This document shows, in pieces, positions 1-8,553 of a DNA stretch of 64,000 bases (positions are counted from its first letter, which is position 1; every line of letters starts with the position of its first letter). The stretch lies in NCBI GenBank assembly GCA_041395245.1, contig JAWLAY010000014.1, forward strand, positions 1-64,000, in the 5' to 3' direction. Below the pieces are notes generated by a model that did not search any database, was not told the DNA's origin, and worked only from the letters and a program-made list of their open reading frames with translations. Source of the DNA: Aquimonas sp041395245. Lineage in GTDB: Bacteria; Pseudomonadota; Gammaproteobacteria; Xanthomonadales; Xanthomonadaceae. The position numbers were made by a program, and so were the translations under genes.

Positions 1-195
1 CCCGCAAGGGGAGAGGGGCTAACGGTCGGCTAGCTGACACATCGCGCTAATCAGGAACCCGCATTGGTTCTGCCCTGGCGTCCATGTGGCCGGTGTCGGC
101 TGCACAGGTAACGTGGTTCGCACGGTGCGCGTCCAGGCCTGGATTGGCTCGTCGGGCAGGTGGCCTCGGTCTTTGCTCTGCCACCCGGCAGGCGA
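1..195. other. Intergenic left edge, no gene seen
   Basis: No convincing coding region was seen. The first bases (CCCGCAAGGGGAGAGGGG) resemble one arm of a GC-rich hairpin repeat of the kind found between genes in many xanthomonads, but the other arm would lie outside the window. The stretch sits downstream of the minus-strand histidine kinase. Confidence 0.4.
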
Positions 196-1428
196 TCAAG
201 CTCCAGGCTGCGTAATCGGCAGTCGAATCAGGAACAGCGTGCCTTCGCCGGGGGTGCTGGTCACGTCGATGCTGCCGTGATGCTTCTTGATCAAGCCGTA
301 GGAAATGGCCAATCCAAGTCCGGTGCCGGTGCCGACCGGTTTGGTGGTGAAGAACGGGTCGAAGATTTTTGGCAGCAGGTCGTCGGGGATGCCAATGCCG
401 TCATCGCCGATGGCCACGACGACGTGGTCGCCATCGAGGCTGGTGCTGACGGTGACGATGCCGCGCTCCTTGATGGCTTGTCCGGCGTTCAGAAGTATGT
501 TCATGAACACCTGATTGAGCTCGGACGGGATGCATTCGATCAGCGGAATGTCGCCGAAGGTTTTGACGACCTGGGCTTTGTATTTCAGGTCGTTCCAGAT
601 GATGTTCAGCGTGGAATCCAGGCCGCGATGGATGTCCGCCTTGACGAACTGGTCCTGGGCATCGCTGCGGGAAAAATCCTTGAGGTCCTGAACGATTTTC
701 CGTACCCGCTCGACGCCTTCGCGTGATTCTTCGATCAACTGTGGCAGATCCGACTGCACGAATTCGATGTCGAGGGACTGGCTGAGGTTTTGCAGTTCGG
801 CGGCATGCGCCTGAGGGTCGGGGCTGGAGAACGCCTTTTCGTAGGATTTGACCAACGAAAGAAGGTTCTCGGAATACTGTGCAAGGGTGGCCATGTTCGA
901 GTGCACATAGCCGATCGGGTTGTTGATCTCATGCGCGACACCGGCCGCCAGTTGTCCGATCGAGGCCAGCTTTTCGGACTGCACGAGTTGCCCCTGCGTG
1001 CCTTTCAACTTCTGGTTGGTCACTTCCAGCTCGGCGTTGCGCGACTGCAGTTCGGACTTGCGGGCGTACTCGAAGCTCACATCGCGCGCGACCAGACTGA
1101 AGTGCGTCACGTCGTGCGTGTCATCGTTCAGCGCGATCACTTGAAGCATCAGAACCAGCGGGCGTCGATTGCTGAGCGGCAGCGCCACTTCGCCGTTCCA
1201 TTCGCCATTCTGGCGTGCCATCTCGATGGCAAACGGCGGCAACAAATCGGCGTGCAGATCGGCAATGCGCTCGGGGACGGCGCTGCGCTGGCTGCCCAGT
1301 GTGGCTTGCACCGTGAGTGCCCTTGCGGCCCGGTTCGCGTAGATGATGCGCAGGTCGCTGGTCAGCACGAATACGGGTTGCTGGAGCGAGTCGATAACGC
1401 TGCGCAGCATGGTATTCAGCTCAGTCAT
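196..1428 (-). CDS. PAS-domain sensor histidine kinase (soluble)
   Basis: 410 residues. An N-terminal PAS domain (about 8-118) is followed by a short coiled-coil linker (about 122-150). A dimerisation/phosphoacceptor domain carries the H-box VAHEINNP with His166. The HATPase_c domain has N-box residues near 305-314, the G1 box DDGIGIP (about 342-348) and the G2 box GTGTGLGLAI (about 366-375). No transmembrane segment or signal peptide is visible, so it probably acts in the cytoplasm. It lacks a receiver domain and its response regulator is not adjacent. It lies 131 bp downstream of flgN on the same strand with no clear terminator between, so it may be read with flgAMN; a motility role is inference from position only. 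Confidence 0.88.
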   Translation of the reverse strand: MTELNTMLRSVIDSLQQPVFVLTSDLRIIYANRAARALTVQATLGSQRSAVPERIADLHADLLPPFAIEMARQNGEWNGEVALPLSNRRPLVLMLQVIALNDDTHDVTHFSLVARDVSFEYARKSELQSRNAELEVTNQKLKGTQGQLVQSEKLASIGQLAAGVAHEINNPIGYVHSNMATLAQYSENLLSLVKSYEKAFSSPDPQAHAAELQNLSQSLDIEFVQSDLPQLIEESREGVERVRKIVQDLKDFSRSDAQDQFVKADIHRGLDSTLNIIWNDLKYKAQVVKTFGDIPLIECIPSELNQVFMNILLNAGQAIKERGIVTVSTSLDGDHVVVAIGDDGIGIPDDLLPKIFDPFFTTKPVGTGTGLGLAISYGLIKKHHGSIDVTSTPGEGTLFLIRLPITQPGA

Positions 1429-1559
1429 CTACGGCAGCCCTCGGGTTTCGCGTCGAAGCCGCAAGCATAACGCCGCGCTTGGGCTGCACGTCATGACGCG
1501 GTTCCGTTGCGTCCATCGAGACTGTTCTGCGGCGGCACAAGCGCAAGGTGCCGGGTGGT

Positions 1560-1898
1560 TCAGGCCGATGCTTCGAGTCGCGCGATGGCGCGTTCGGGAA
1601 TCACGCCTTGCGCATCGTAGGCGGTGTCGCGCGCACTGGCGCCAAGCTGGCGCAGCATCCAGGTCAGGTCGAGACGCCGCCTTGCCAGCAGGCTGCCGTT
1701 GGCAAGGTTGGCTTCGGCCAGTGACTTGAGTCGCTCGGCTGCGGTGGGCAGTTCGCTGGAATACTGGGTGACGCGCTGCAGGAGTTCGAGCTTGCGTGCG
1801 CCGGCGGAAGCCAGTCGATCCATGTCGGATTGCAGCAGCGCTTCGCGCTCGGTCTGCAGCGCGGCGTTGAGTTCGTCAAGGGTGTGGGTCAGGCTCAT
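1560..1898 (-). CDS. flgN: Flagellar export chaperone FlgN
   Basis: 112-residue, almost wholly helical protein matching the FlgN family in length and heptad pattern (LDELNAALQTEREALLQ at the N-terminus). FlgN holds the hook-junction proteins FlgK and FlgL in the cytoplasm before export. Its ATG overlaps the stop codon of flgM (ATGA), the usual flgM-flgN coupling. Its clients flgK and flgL are encoded about 10 kb away in this window. Identification rests on the weakly conserved sequence plus very characteristic context. Confidence 0.85.
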   Translation of the reverse strand: MSLTHTLDELNAALQTEREALLQSDMDRLASAGARKLELLQRVTQYSSELPTAAERLKSLAEANLANGSLLARRRLDLTWMLRQLGASARDTAYDAQGVIPERAIARLEASA

Positions 1899-2191
1899 CG
1901 CAGTGCCGATTCAACATCCAGCAGGCGGGAAGAAATCTCCCGCGCATTGATTTGATACTGGCCCGATTGGATGGCATCGCGCAGTTGTTCGACTTTCGCG
2001 CGATCAATGCTGACGCCGCCGTCGACCGGACGTGCCTGTAGTTGTACCGAGTCGTCCTGCGGCCGAACACTGCCGATGTTGGCGCTGGCCGCGACCGAGG
2101 TGACGTCTTGGGCAGAGGACTTGCGTGGGCTGCCTTCCACCTTGACGCCCGGTGCGGTCTGGACACCTAACGAGTTGATTTTATTGTTCAT
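1895..2191 (-). CDS. flgM: Anti-sigma-28 factor FlgM
   Basis: 98 residues. The disordered, Ser/Val/Gln-rich N-terminal half and the C-terminal half with the pattern VEQLRDAIQSGQYQINAREIS are those of FlgM, which binds FliA (sigma-28) until the hook is complete and it is exported. The start chosen (MNNKIN) has a GGAG 8 nt upstream; an in-frame start 21 bp further up would sit almost at the predicted transcription start. The gene has its own consensus sigma-28 promoter immediately upstream (2222-2248), giving the expected autoregulatory loop. It overlaps flgN by 4 bp. Confidence 0.93.
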   Translation of the reverse strand: MNNKINSLGVQTAPGVKVEGSPRKSSAQDVTSVAASANIGSVRPQDDSVQLQARPVDGGVSIDRAKVEQLRDAIQSGQYQINAREISSRLLDVESALR

Positions 2192-2221
2192 GTCCGACTC
2201 CGCACGTTCCACATGTCCCGC

Positions 2222-2248
2222 TTATCGGCTGCCTTCGGCAAAACTTTA
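2222..2248 (-). promoter_or_regulatory. Sigma-28 (FliA) promoter of flgM-flgN
   Basis: On the minus strand the bases read TAAA, exactly 15 nt, then GCCGATAA: a full match to the enterobacterial FliA consensus TAAA-N15-GCCGATAA. The -10 element ends 30 bp before the flgM ATG, which allows a short leader containing the GGAG ribosome site. Seen directly; activity inferred. Confidence 0.88.
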
Positions 2249-2306
2249 GAACAAATTGACGAACAATTTTCGCCGGGCGCGATGACGGCGGCGCGGGCAT
2301 TCGCGT

Positions 2307-2990
2307 TCATCGCAGGCTCTCCACCTGACCGGCGCCGATCACGCGGGCCTGAACCTGCCGACGCGAGCTTTGGTTTTCGACACTGATGAGGTCGCCCACC
2401 GCGCCATCGCGCAGGGCCTTGCCTTGTGAGCGGACTTCGACGCTGCCCGCGCGGGAGATGATGACCACCAGATCGCCGCGCCGGATCACGCGCGGTGCGA
2501 CCAGATCGCTGCGCATCAGCGCATGTCCAGCCGATAGCGGGCGAGCGGGTTGGTAGCCCAGCGCGTCGTCGACGGAATAGATCGCCTCGCCGGTGAGACT
2601 GCCGGTATCGCGGGGTTCCAGGCTGAGCATGCCGCGATCAAACGTCTGGCCCATGCCGATGGGGCGGCTCAACACCACGACGTCGGCAATCCGGCTTACC
2701 TTGACCGGGACATAGAGCTTCCACGCGGTCGTTCCATTGCAGCCGACCTCGGCCACACCGGGACGTGCCACGACGGCCTGCAGGGCCTGGTCGCATTGCG
2801 GCATACGCAACGACGCATCGACGGCCGCCTGCGCGGTGACCTGCGGATTGCCTTGTGCATCCGGCGCAATGGCCCTGATGGCGGCGTCGGCAATGGACTG
2901 GACCGGCTCGAATGTTCCTGCAGCGAAGGCGCTGAGCGATCCCAGTGCCAAGATGAGAAACAACGCGATCCGCGCGGTCGGGTTGAGCAA
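2307..2990 (-). CDS. flgA: Flagellar P-ring assembly chaperone FlgA
   Basis: 227 residues with a cleavable signal peptide (hydrophobic stretch about 8-22, ending AFA-AG). The C-terminal SAF/beta-clip domain is typical of FlgA: VVVLSRPIGMGQTF, ALGYQPARPL, and RRGDLVVIISRAGSVEVRSQGKA near the end. FlgA is a periplasmic chaperone for assembly of the P-ring from FlgI, which is encoded at 9.2 kb. The start is TTG, preceded by a strong AGGAG at about 7 nt; no in-frame ATG lies near. It is the first gene of flgA-flgM-flgN and has a sigma-54-type promoter upstream (3060-3074). Confidence 0.92.
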   Translation of the reverse strand: MLNPTARIALFLILALGSLSAFAAGTFEPVQSIADAAIRAIAPDAQGNPQVTAQAAVDASLRMPQCDQALQAVVARPGVAEVGCNGTTAWKLYVPVKVSRIADVVVLSRPIGMGQTFDRGMLSLEPRDTGSLTGEAIYSVDDALGYQPARPLSAGHALMRSDLVAPRVIRRGDLVVIISRAGSVEVRSQGKALRDGAVGDLISVENQSSRRQVQARVIGAGQVESLR

Positions 2991-3059
2991 GGGACTCTCC
3001 TCGTAAATGGTCGCGGCCCCAATCTTGCCTCTGCGCAGTCTGGGTTCAGGTTTATGTCA

Positions 3060-3074
3060 GCAAATGGCATGCCA
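3060..3074 (-). promoter_or_regulatory. Sigma-54 (RpoN) promoter of flgA
   Basis: The minus strand reads TGGCATGCCATTTGCTGA. The invariant GG and GC dinucleotides are exactly 10 nt apart, as required for -24/-12 sites, and the flanks match TGGCA-N6-TTGC. It lies about 70 bp from the flgA start. The same hexamers, with only the spacer changed, occur ahead of flgB at 4184. Confidence 0.82.
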
Positions 3075-3088
3075 GCCTGGTGTGCCGC

Positions 3089-3115
3089 TCAATATCGCTC
3101 AGAACGTGCCGCTAA
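3089..3115 (+). promoter_or_regulatory. Sigma-28 promoter of cheV
   Basis: TCAA, 15 nt, then GCCGCTAA: two mismatches to the FliA consensus with exact spacing. It lies 74 bp upstream of the cheV ATG and next to the divergent sigma-54 site of flgA, so the 200-bp flgA-cheV gap carries promoters of both flagellar classes. Confidence 0.7.
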
Positions 3116-3189
3116 TCCCGGTCGGGAAGCGACTGAAACGGTCGGGCTTGCGCGGCTAAGTGTCGGATAACTCAAGGGTTGGATGGGCA

Positions 3190-4125
3190 ATGAGCACGGA
3201 TCTGCTGGATCGGATCGAACAACGCACGCGACTGGCCGGACACAATCGTCTGGCCTTGCTGCTGTTTCGTCTCGGCGGTCGCCAACTTTTTGGCGTCAAT
3301 GTTTTTAAGGTGCAGGAAGTGCTGAAGCGCCCGCCCTTGCATTCGCTGCCGCAGGCGCGCCCGCCCTTGCTCGGTCTGGCCGACATCCGGCAGCGATCGG
3401 TGCCCGTGCTGGACTTGGGTTCCGCCATTCGCCATCCCGAGTCCTTGACCGCCGATTCCGACTATCTGGTGGTGACCGAGTTCAACCGGTCGGTGCAGGG
3501 CTTTCTGGTGAGTGCGGTCGAGCGCATCGTCAATATCGCCGTGGAAAACGTGAAGCCACCGCCGGAGAACGCCTCCGGCTCCTATCTGACGGCGGTAACG
3601 CGCTACAACCAGGACCTGATTCAGATCATCGACGTCGAAAAGGTGCTGGCGGAAGCGATCGGCGAAACGCGCTCGCTGTCGGCAGAAATGCGACAAAAAG
3701 CTGTCATCGGCTCGGAGGTGCGCGTGCTGGTGGTGGACGACTCGCGGGTCGCCCAGCATCAGATCCAAAGCGTGCTGGAACTGCTTGGCGCGACCTGTGT
3801 CGTGCTCTCGGATGGCAGACAAGCTCTCAACTATCTCAAGGACTTGGCGAAACGTGGTGAGAAACCCAGTGAGCATTTCGCCATGGTCATCTCGGACATC
3901 GAGATGCCGGACATGGATGGCTATACCCTGACGACGGAAATACGTCGTGATCCCGCCCTGTCGGATCTGTTCGTGATGCTGCATACCTCGCTGTCGGGCA
4001 TCTTCAACACCGCGATGGTGGAGCATGTGGGGGCCAACGCCTTCGTGCCGAAGTTCAGCCCCGATGATCTCGCAGAGGGCGTCCTGCTGCGGTTTGCGGA
4101 CCTTGGACTGATGGACGAGGACTGA
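3190..4125 (+). CDS. cheV: Chemotaxis coupling protein CheV (CheW-REC)
   Basis: 311 residues. A CheW-like domain (about 20-160) is followed by a receiver domain (about 175-300) with the acidic pocket VVDDS, the phosphoacceptor Asp236 in ISDIEMPDMDGY, and a Lys in FVPKFS. CheV couples chemoreceptors to the CheA kinase and tunes the signal by receiver phosphorylation. The ATG at 3190 is preferred to one 30 bp upstream because the family begins close to this point. It is divergent from flgA, 108 bp before flgB, and preceded by a sigma-28-like site, consistent with late flagellar/chemotaxis expression. No cheR follows, unlike in Pseudomonas. Confidence 0.93.
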   Translation: MSTDLLDRIEQRTRLAGHNRLALLLFRLGGRQLFGVNVFKVQEVLKRPPLHSLPQARPPLLGLADIRQRSVPVLDLGSAIRHPESLTADSDYLVVTEFNRSVQGFLVSAVERIVNIAVENVKPPPENASGSYLTAVTRYNQDLIQIIDVEKVLAEAIGETRSLSAEMRQKAVIGSEVRVLVVDDSRVAQHQIQSVLELLGATCVVLSDGRQALNYLKDLAKRGEKPSEHFAMVISDIEMPDMDGYTLTTEIRRDPALSDLFVMLHTSLSGIFNTAMVEHVGANAFVPKFSPDDLAEGVLLRFADLGLMDED

Positions 4126-4183
4126 TTTTTCAGCGGTTTTCGGCGCCTGAAATCTGGCGTCGGAATACCGACTTTCAAAAACT

Positions 4184-4199
4184 TGGCATGGCCTTTGCT
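4184..4199 (+). promoter_or_regulatory. Sigma-54 promoter of the flgB operon
   Basis: TGGCATGGCCTTTGCTGA: GG and GC are spaced by exactly 10 nt, with TGGCA and TTGC flanks. It lies 35 bp upstream of the flgB ATG and downstream of the cheV stop, placing the rod-hook operon under RpoN and probably a FleQ-type activator, as in Pseudomonas and Xanthomonas. Confidence 0.83.
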
Positions 4200-4233
4200 G
4201 ACCTCCCCGTAGGCAAGATCGCGGGAGGTCCGC

Positions 4234-4635
4234 ATGAACGATCCCAATTCCAGTCTGTTCGGCATCCATGGCGCGGCCCTCAGCCTGCGTCAGGAGCGCC
4301 TGAAGGTGCTCGCCTCGAACATCGCGAATGCCGACACGCCCAACTACAAGGCGCGTGACATCGATTTCGCTGCCGCACTGAAGCACGCTACGGAATCGCA
4401 GGCGGCGTCGGAAACCCTCAGTCCTGCGCAGGGCGGTGCATCCATCACCGAGCCAAGCGGCGAGCCGTTCGGGCTGATGTATCGATTGCCACTGCAGCCC
4501 AGTCTGGACGGCAATACGGTCGATGCCGAATACGAGCACGCCAGCTTTGCGCGGGCGGCGGTCGAGTACCGCGCCAGTCTCAATTTCGTCGATGGTCGTG
4601 TGCGCAAGCTCATGACCGCCATCACCGGGAGCTGA
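4234..4635 (+). CDS. flgB: Flagellar proximal rod protein FlgB
   Basis: 133 residues, normal for FlgB. The N-terminal motif LKVLASNIANADTPNYKARDIDF is the flagellar rod/hook family signature; the C-terminal helix carries the ARAAVEYRASLNFV segment. FlgB forms the innermost rod ring in the periplasm. It is first in a tightly packed operon; flgC begins 2 bp after its stop. A GGGAGG ribosome site precedes the ATG. Confidence 0.96.
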   Translation: MNDPNSSLFGIHGAALSLRQERLKVLASNIANADTPNYKARDIDFAAALKHATESQAASETLSPAQGGASITEPSGEPFGLMYRLPLQPSLDGNTVDAEYEHASFARAAVEYRASLNFVDGRVRKLMTAITGS

Positions 4636-4637
4636 GC

Positions 4638-5048
4638 ATGACTTCCCTGCACATCTTTGATATCGCCGGTTCCGGCATGGCCGCGCAGTCCATGCGCCTG
4701 AATACCGTCGCCAGTAATTTGGCGAACGTCGGCAGCGTGACCGGTGATGCGGCTTCTGCCTACAAACCACTTGAGCCGGTATTTGCCAGCCAGGTCCGCG
4801 ATCCAAGTCAACCCGGCGTGGCTGGCGTGCAGGTCATGCGGGTCGAAGAGAGTGATGTCGAGCCGATCAAGCGCTATGAGCCGGGCAATCCGCTGGCCGA
4901 CGATCAGGGCTATGTCTATGCGCCGAACGTCGACCCCATCGCCCAGATGGTGAACATGATTTCGGCGTCGCGGGCCTATCAGGCCGATGTGGAAATGATC
5001 AATACCGGCAAGGAGTTGGCGCTCGCGACACTGAGCGTCGGGCGCTGA
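4638..5048 (+). CDS. flgC: Flagellar proximal rod protein FlgC
   Basis: 136 residues. The N-terminal helix contains the family motif MRLNTVASNLANVGSV, and the C-terminus has DPIAQMVNMISASRAYQADVEM, the conserved helix that packs in the rod core. It builds the proximal rod with FlgB and FlgF. It is the second gene of the operon, with only 2 bp between it and flgB. Confidence 0.96.
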   Translation: MTSLHIFDIAGSGMAAQSMRLNTVASNLANVGSVTGDAASAYKPLEPVFASQVRDPSQPGVAGVQVMRVEESDVEPIKRYEPGNPLADDQGYVYAPNVDPIAQMVNMISASRAYQADVEMINTGKELALATLSVGR

Positions 5049-5075
5049 CGGGACGGATGACCAAGGAGCAGAACC

Positions 5076-5729
5076 ATGAGCGTGACTTCCACCGATATCT
5101 GGTCGCAGTTGGGAATCAGCCGAGCTGGAACCAATACCGCAGAGCGTCGGACCGAATTGGGTCAGGACGATTTCCTGCGCTTGATGACCGAGCAGCTGAA
5201 GAATCAGGACCCACTGAAGCCGATGGGCAACACCGAGATGATCGGTCAGATGGCGCAGTTCTCGACCGTCAAGGGCATTGAAACCCTGAATTCGAACATG
5301 ACCGGCGTGGCCTACATGCTGGGCGAGAGCCAGGCCCTGCAGGCGGCATCCATGGTCGGGCGCAGTGCCTACGTGAGCACCGATACCGCCGTGCTGGAGC
5401 AGGACAGCAGCGTGCGCGGTTCCGTCGCGGCGAGCGGCGCGGGCGCGGTCAATATCGAAATCCGCGATCACGCGGGGCGCGTCGTGCGCACCATGAGCGT
5501 CGCCGCCAGCAGCGCGGGCAGCATGGATTTCGAGTGGGATGGCGTAACCCAGAGCGGCGGCATGGCTGAACCCGGCACCTACACCATCACCGCGACGCAG
5601 GGCGGCAAAGCGGTCGACCTGCAGATTGCCTCGCGCATTGAAAGCGTGTCCTACACCTCGCAGGGCACGGTTCTGAACCTGCTGGGCTTCGGCCCGGCCA
5701 CCTTTGATCTGATCACCCGCGTCGGTTGA
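5076..5729 (+). CDS. flgD: Hook-capping (scaffold) protein FlgD
   Basis: 217 residues. The N-terminal export/cap region includes DDFLRLMTEQLKNQDPLKPM and EMIGQMAQFSTVKGI, the FlgD hallmark. The C-terminal half is the FlgD-Ig and tudor-like domain (about 80-215) with FEWDGVTQSGG and a final ILGFG-like turn. FlgD caps the growing hook so that FlgE can polymerise, then is discarded. It lies between flgC and flgE. Confidence 0.96.
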   Translation: MSVTSTDIWSQLGISRAGTNTAERRTELGQDDFLRLMTEQLKNQDPLKPMGNTEMIGQMAQFSTVKGIETLNSNMTGVAYMLGESQALQAASMVGRSAYVSTDTAVLEQDSSVRGSVAASGAGAVNIEIRDHAGRVVRTMSVAASSAGSMDFEWDGVTQSGGMAEPGTYTITATQGGKAVDLQIASRIESVSYTSQGTVLNLLGFGPATFDLITRVG

Positions 5730-5744
5730 CCCAAGGAGACACCC

Positions 5745-6977
5745 ATGAGCTTTCGCATTGCACTCAGCGGCATCGGTGCCGCCAACTCGGCCCTCAACAC
5801 GACGGCCAACAACATCGCCAACGTCGATACCCCAGGCTTCAAGCGCTCGCGCGCGGAGTTCGGTGATCTGTATGCCAACTCCGGCTATGGACTGTCGCGC
5901 AACACGATCGGCAGTGGTGTACGGGTGACGGGGCTGGCGCAGCAGTTCGCGCAGGGCACCATCAATTTCACCAACAATGCGCTGGATCTGGCGATCACCG
6001 GCAACGGGTTCTTCACCCTCTCACGGGATGGTGGATTCGTCTATTCGCGTGCGGGCAATTTTGGCGTTGACAGTGACGGCTACGTGGTCAACCCCGTCGG
6101 CGATCGGTTGCAGGCTTTCACCCCGGTCGTGGATGGCACGGGCACGGTGACGGGATTCAACACCGGACAGTTGGCGGATCTGCGTCTGACCAATTCGGAA
6201 TCCGCGCCGGCCGCGTCGACGACGGTGGAGGTAGGAACCAATCTGCCGGCCGATGCCGCTGTGCCGACCGTCGCCCCCTTCGTGTCGACCGATAGTCAGA
6301 CCTACAACCACTCGACCTCGATTACGACTTACGACTCGCTGGGTGTTGCTCACACCGCGACGCTGTACTACGTGAAGACGACCAACGCGAACGAGTGGGA
6401 GCTGTACACCGAAATTGACGGCACGGCGGTCAGTGGCCCGGATCTGTTGCAGTACGACAGCGCGGGTGCGCTGACCACTCCGGCCTCGGGCACGCTGACC
6501 TTGCCCGCGTTCACGCCGACAACCGGCGCGGCGCCGATGACGCTGACGCTGGAGCTGGCGGAGTCGACCCAGTTCGGTTCCAACTTCTCGGTCAATCGCC
6601 TGGTCCAGGACGGTTATGCGACCGGACGCCTGACCAGCATCGATGTCGGTGGCGATGGCATCGTCACCGCGCGCTATACCAATGGTCAGGCGACCCAGTT
6701 GGGGCAGGTGGCCCTGACCAACTTCGCCAATCCGCAAGGCTTGCTGCAGTTGGGTGATACGAGCTGGGCGGAAACCGCGGATTCCGGTGCAGCGCTGCGC
6801 GGCGCACCCGAAACCTCGTCGCTGGGCAGCATCCAGTCGGGTGCGCTGGAGGCCTCGAACGTCGATCTGACCGAGCAACTGGTCGAGATGATCAACGCGC
6901 AGCGCAACTTCCAGGCCAACGCTCAGATGATCACCACGGCCGATCAGATCACGCAAACCGTGATCAACATCCGCTAA
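5745..6977 (+). CDS. flgE: Flagellar hook protein FlgE
   Basis: 410 residues, a common size. The N-terminal rod/hook motif ALNTTANNIANVDTPGFKRS, the middle hook domains (about 75-350, Thr/Ala-rich and more variable) and the C-terminal helix NVDLTEQLVEMINAQRNFQ identify it. It polymerises into the hook joining rod and filament. It starts 15 bp after flgD with a good AAGGAG site. Confidence 0.97.
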   Translation: MSFRIALSGIGAANSALNTTANNIANVDTPGFKRSRAEFGDLYANSGYGLSRNTIGSGVRVTGLAQQFAQGTINFTNNALDLAITGNGFFTLSRDGGFVYSRAGNFGVDSDGYVVNPVGDRLQAFTPVVDGTGTVTGFNTGQLADLRLTNSESAPAASTTVEVGTNLPADAAVPTVAPFVSTDSQTYNHSTSITTYDSLGVAHTATLYYVKTTNANEWELYTEIDGTAVSGPDLLQYDSAGALTTPASGTLTLPAFTPTTGAAPMTLTLELAESTQFGSNFSVNRLVQDGYATGRLTSIDVGGDGIVTARYTNGQATQLGQVALTNFANPQGLLQLGDTSWAETADSGAALRGAPETSSLGSIQSGALEASNVDLTEQLVEMINAQRNFQANAQMITTADQITQTVINIR

Positions 6978-7004
6978 CCCTGAGCACGACAGGAGCTGAA
7001 GGCG

Positions 7005-7745
7005 ATGGACAAATCCCTGTATGTCGCGATGACCGGAGCGAGCGCGACCTTGCGTGCGCAGTCGGCGCTGTCGCAGAACATCGCCAATATCAGCACCTCG
7101 GGCTTCAAGGCGCTGTTGACCCAAACGGATGCTTACAAGGTCGATGGCTATGGCATGCCGACACGCACTGATGCGGTGCCGGGCAGCGAGGACTTCGACC
7201 ACCGCGCGGGTCCGCTGATGACCACCGGCAACGAGTTGGATGTGGCCTTGCAGGAAGGCCACTGGTTGGCAGTGCAGGACGATCAGGGCGGCGAAGCCTA
7301 CACGCGCTTCGGCGAGCTGGAAGTCAGCGCCAATGGCGTGCTGATGACCAAGTCGGGTCGTCCGCTGCTGGGTCAGGATGGGCCGTTGACCGTACCGCCG
7401 TTCGACAAGCTGACCATCGGTAACGACGGCACGGTGTCGATCGTTCCCCAGGGTCAATCGGCACAGACGCTGGCGCAGGTCGGTCGCATCCGCGTCGTCA
7501 ACGACGACGGTGCGACCTTCAAGCGCGGGCTCGACGGCCTGATGCGGCGCGAGGACGGGCAGGCCGCCACGCCGTCGGCGGGTGATGTCCTGATGACCGG
7601 TGTGATCGAGGGCAGCAATGTCAACGCGGCGCAGTCGCTGGTCGACATGATCGCGCTGTCGCGCAGTTTCGAAATGCAGGTGCGGTCGATCAAGACCGCC
7701 GATGAAAACGCTCGCGCTTCCGCTTCGCTGCTGCGCCTGAGCTGA
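7005..7745 (+). CDS. flgF: Flagellar proximal rod protein FlgF
   Basis: 246 residues. MDKSLYVAMTGASATLRAQ at the start and SQNIANISTSGFKALL are FlgF-type, as is the C-terminal GSNVNAAQSLVDMIALSRSFEMQ. FlgF is a proximal-rod component in the periplasm. It lies directly between flgE and flgG with 14-27 bp gaps. Confidence 0.96.
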   Translation: MDKSLYVAMTGASATLRAQSALSQNIANISTSGFKALLTQTDAYKVDGYGMPTRTDAVPGSEDFDHRAGPLMTTGNELDVALQEGHWLAVQDDQGGEAYTRFGELEVSANGVLMTKSGRPLLGQDGPLTVPPFDKLTIGNDGTVSIVPQGQSAQTLAQVGRIRVVNDDGATFKRGLDGLMRREDGQAATPSAGDVLMTGVIEGSNVNAAQSLVDMIALSRSFEMQVRSIKTADENARASASLLRLS

Positions 7746-7759
7746 TTGAGGACCAGACC

Positions 7760-8545
7760 ATGATTCAGTCTCTGTGGGTAGCCAAGACCGGACTCGATGC
7801 GCAACAGACGCGCATGACCGTGACCTCGAACAATCTGGCCAACGTCAACACGACCGGCTTCAAGCGAGGGCGCGCGAGCTTCGAGGATCTGCTGTATCAA
7901 AACGTGCGCCAACCGGGCGGACTGAGTTCGCAACAGACCGACCTGCCATCGGGTTTGACGGTGGGAACGGGTGTGCGCGTGGTGGCGACGCAGAAAAACT
8001 TCTCGCAGGGCAACCTGCTGCAGACCGGCAATGCGCTGGATCTCGCCATCAACGGGCGCGGATTCTTCGAGGTGTTGATGCCCGATGGCAGTACGGCCTA
8101 CACCCGCGATGGCAGCTTCCAGATCAACTCGCAGGGCCAGATGGTGACCAATGCGGGCTACACCTTGCAGCCCGGCATCCAGATTCCCGAGGGCGCGCAA
8201 AGCGTGACCATCGGCAACGACGGCACGGTATCGGTGCAACTGACCGGCCAGGCCGCGCCGGTGCAGGTCGGTGCGCTGACTCTGACCGACTTCATCAACC
8301 CGGCGGGCATGCAGGCCAAGGGCGAAAACCTGTTCGTCGAGACCGCAGCCAGCGGTCCGGCGCAGCAGGCGCAACCGGGTTTGAACGGCGTCGGCACGGT
8401 GCTGCAGGGCTCGCTGGAAAGCTCCAACGTCAACGTGGTGGAGGAGCTGGTCAACATGATCGAGACCCAGCGTGCTTACGAAATGAACGCCAAGTCGATA
8501 TCGGCCACCGACGCCATGCTCGGCTATCTGAACAACAACGTCTGA
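7760..8545 (+). CDS. flgG: Flagellar distal rod protein FlgG
   Basis: 261 residues, the canonical length. The N-terminus MIQSLWVAKTGLDAQQTRM, the rod motif TSNNLANVNTTGFKRGRA and the C-terminal NVVEELVNMIETQRAYEMN match FlgG closely. It forms the distal rod that crosses peptidoglycan and the outer membrane inside the P- and L-rings built by flgI and flgH just downstream. Confidence 0.97.
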   Translation: MIQSLWVAKTGLDAQQTRMTVTSNNLANVNTTGFKRGRASFEDLLYQNVRQPGGLSSQQTDLPSGLTVGTGVRVVATQKNFSQGNLLQTGNALDLAINGRGFFEVLMPDGSTAYTRDGSFQINSQGQMVTNAGYTLQPGIQIPEGAQSVTIGNDGTVSVQLTGQAAPVQVGALTLTDFINPAGMQAKGENLFVETAASGPAQQAQPGLNGVGTVLQGSLESSNVNVVEELVNMIETQRAYEMNAKSISATDAMLGYLNNNV

Positions 8546-8553
8546 GGTGTGTC

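Noticed and set aside
3172..4806. Minus-strand frame opposite cheV/flgB
   Set aside because: Covers several real genes and both promoters; shadow only.
6021..7457. Minus-strand frame opposite flgE/flgF
   Set aside because: Runs across two certain flagellar genes, Arg/Gln/His-rich, no recognisable motif.
7774..8553. Upstream extension of the flgH frame inside flgG
   Set aside because: Out-of-frame reading of flgG; the lipoprotein signal at 8554 marks the true start.
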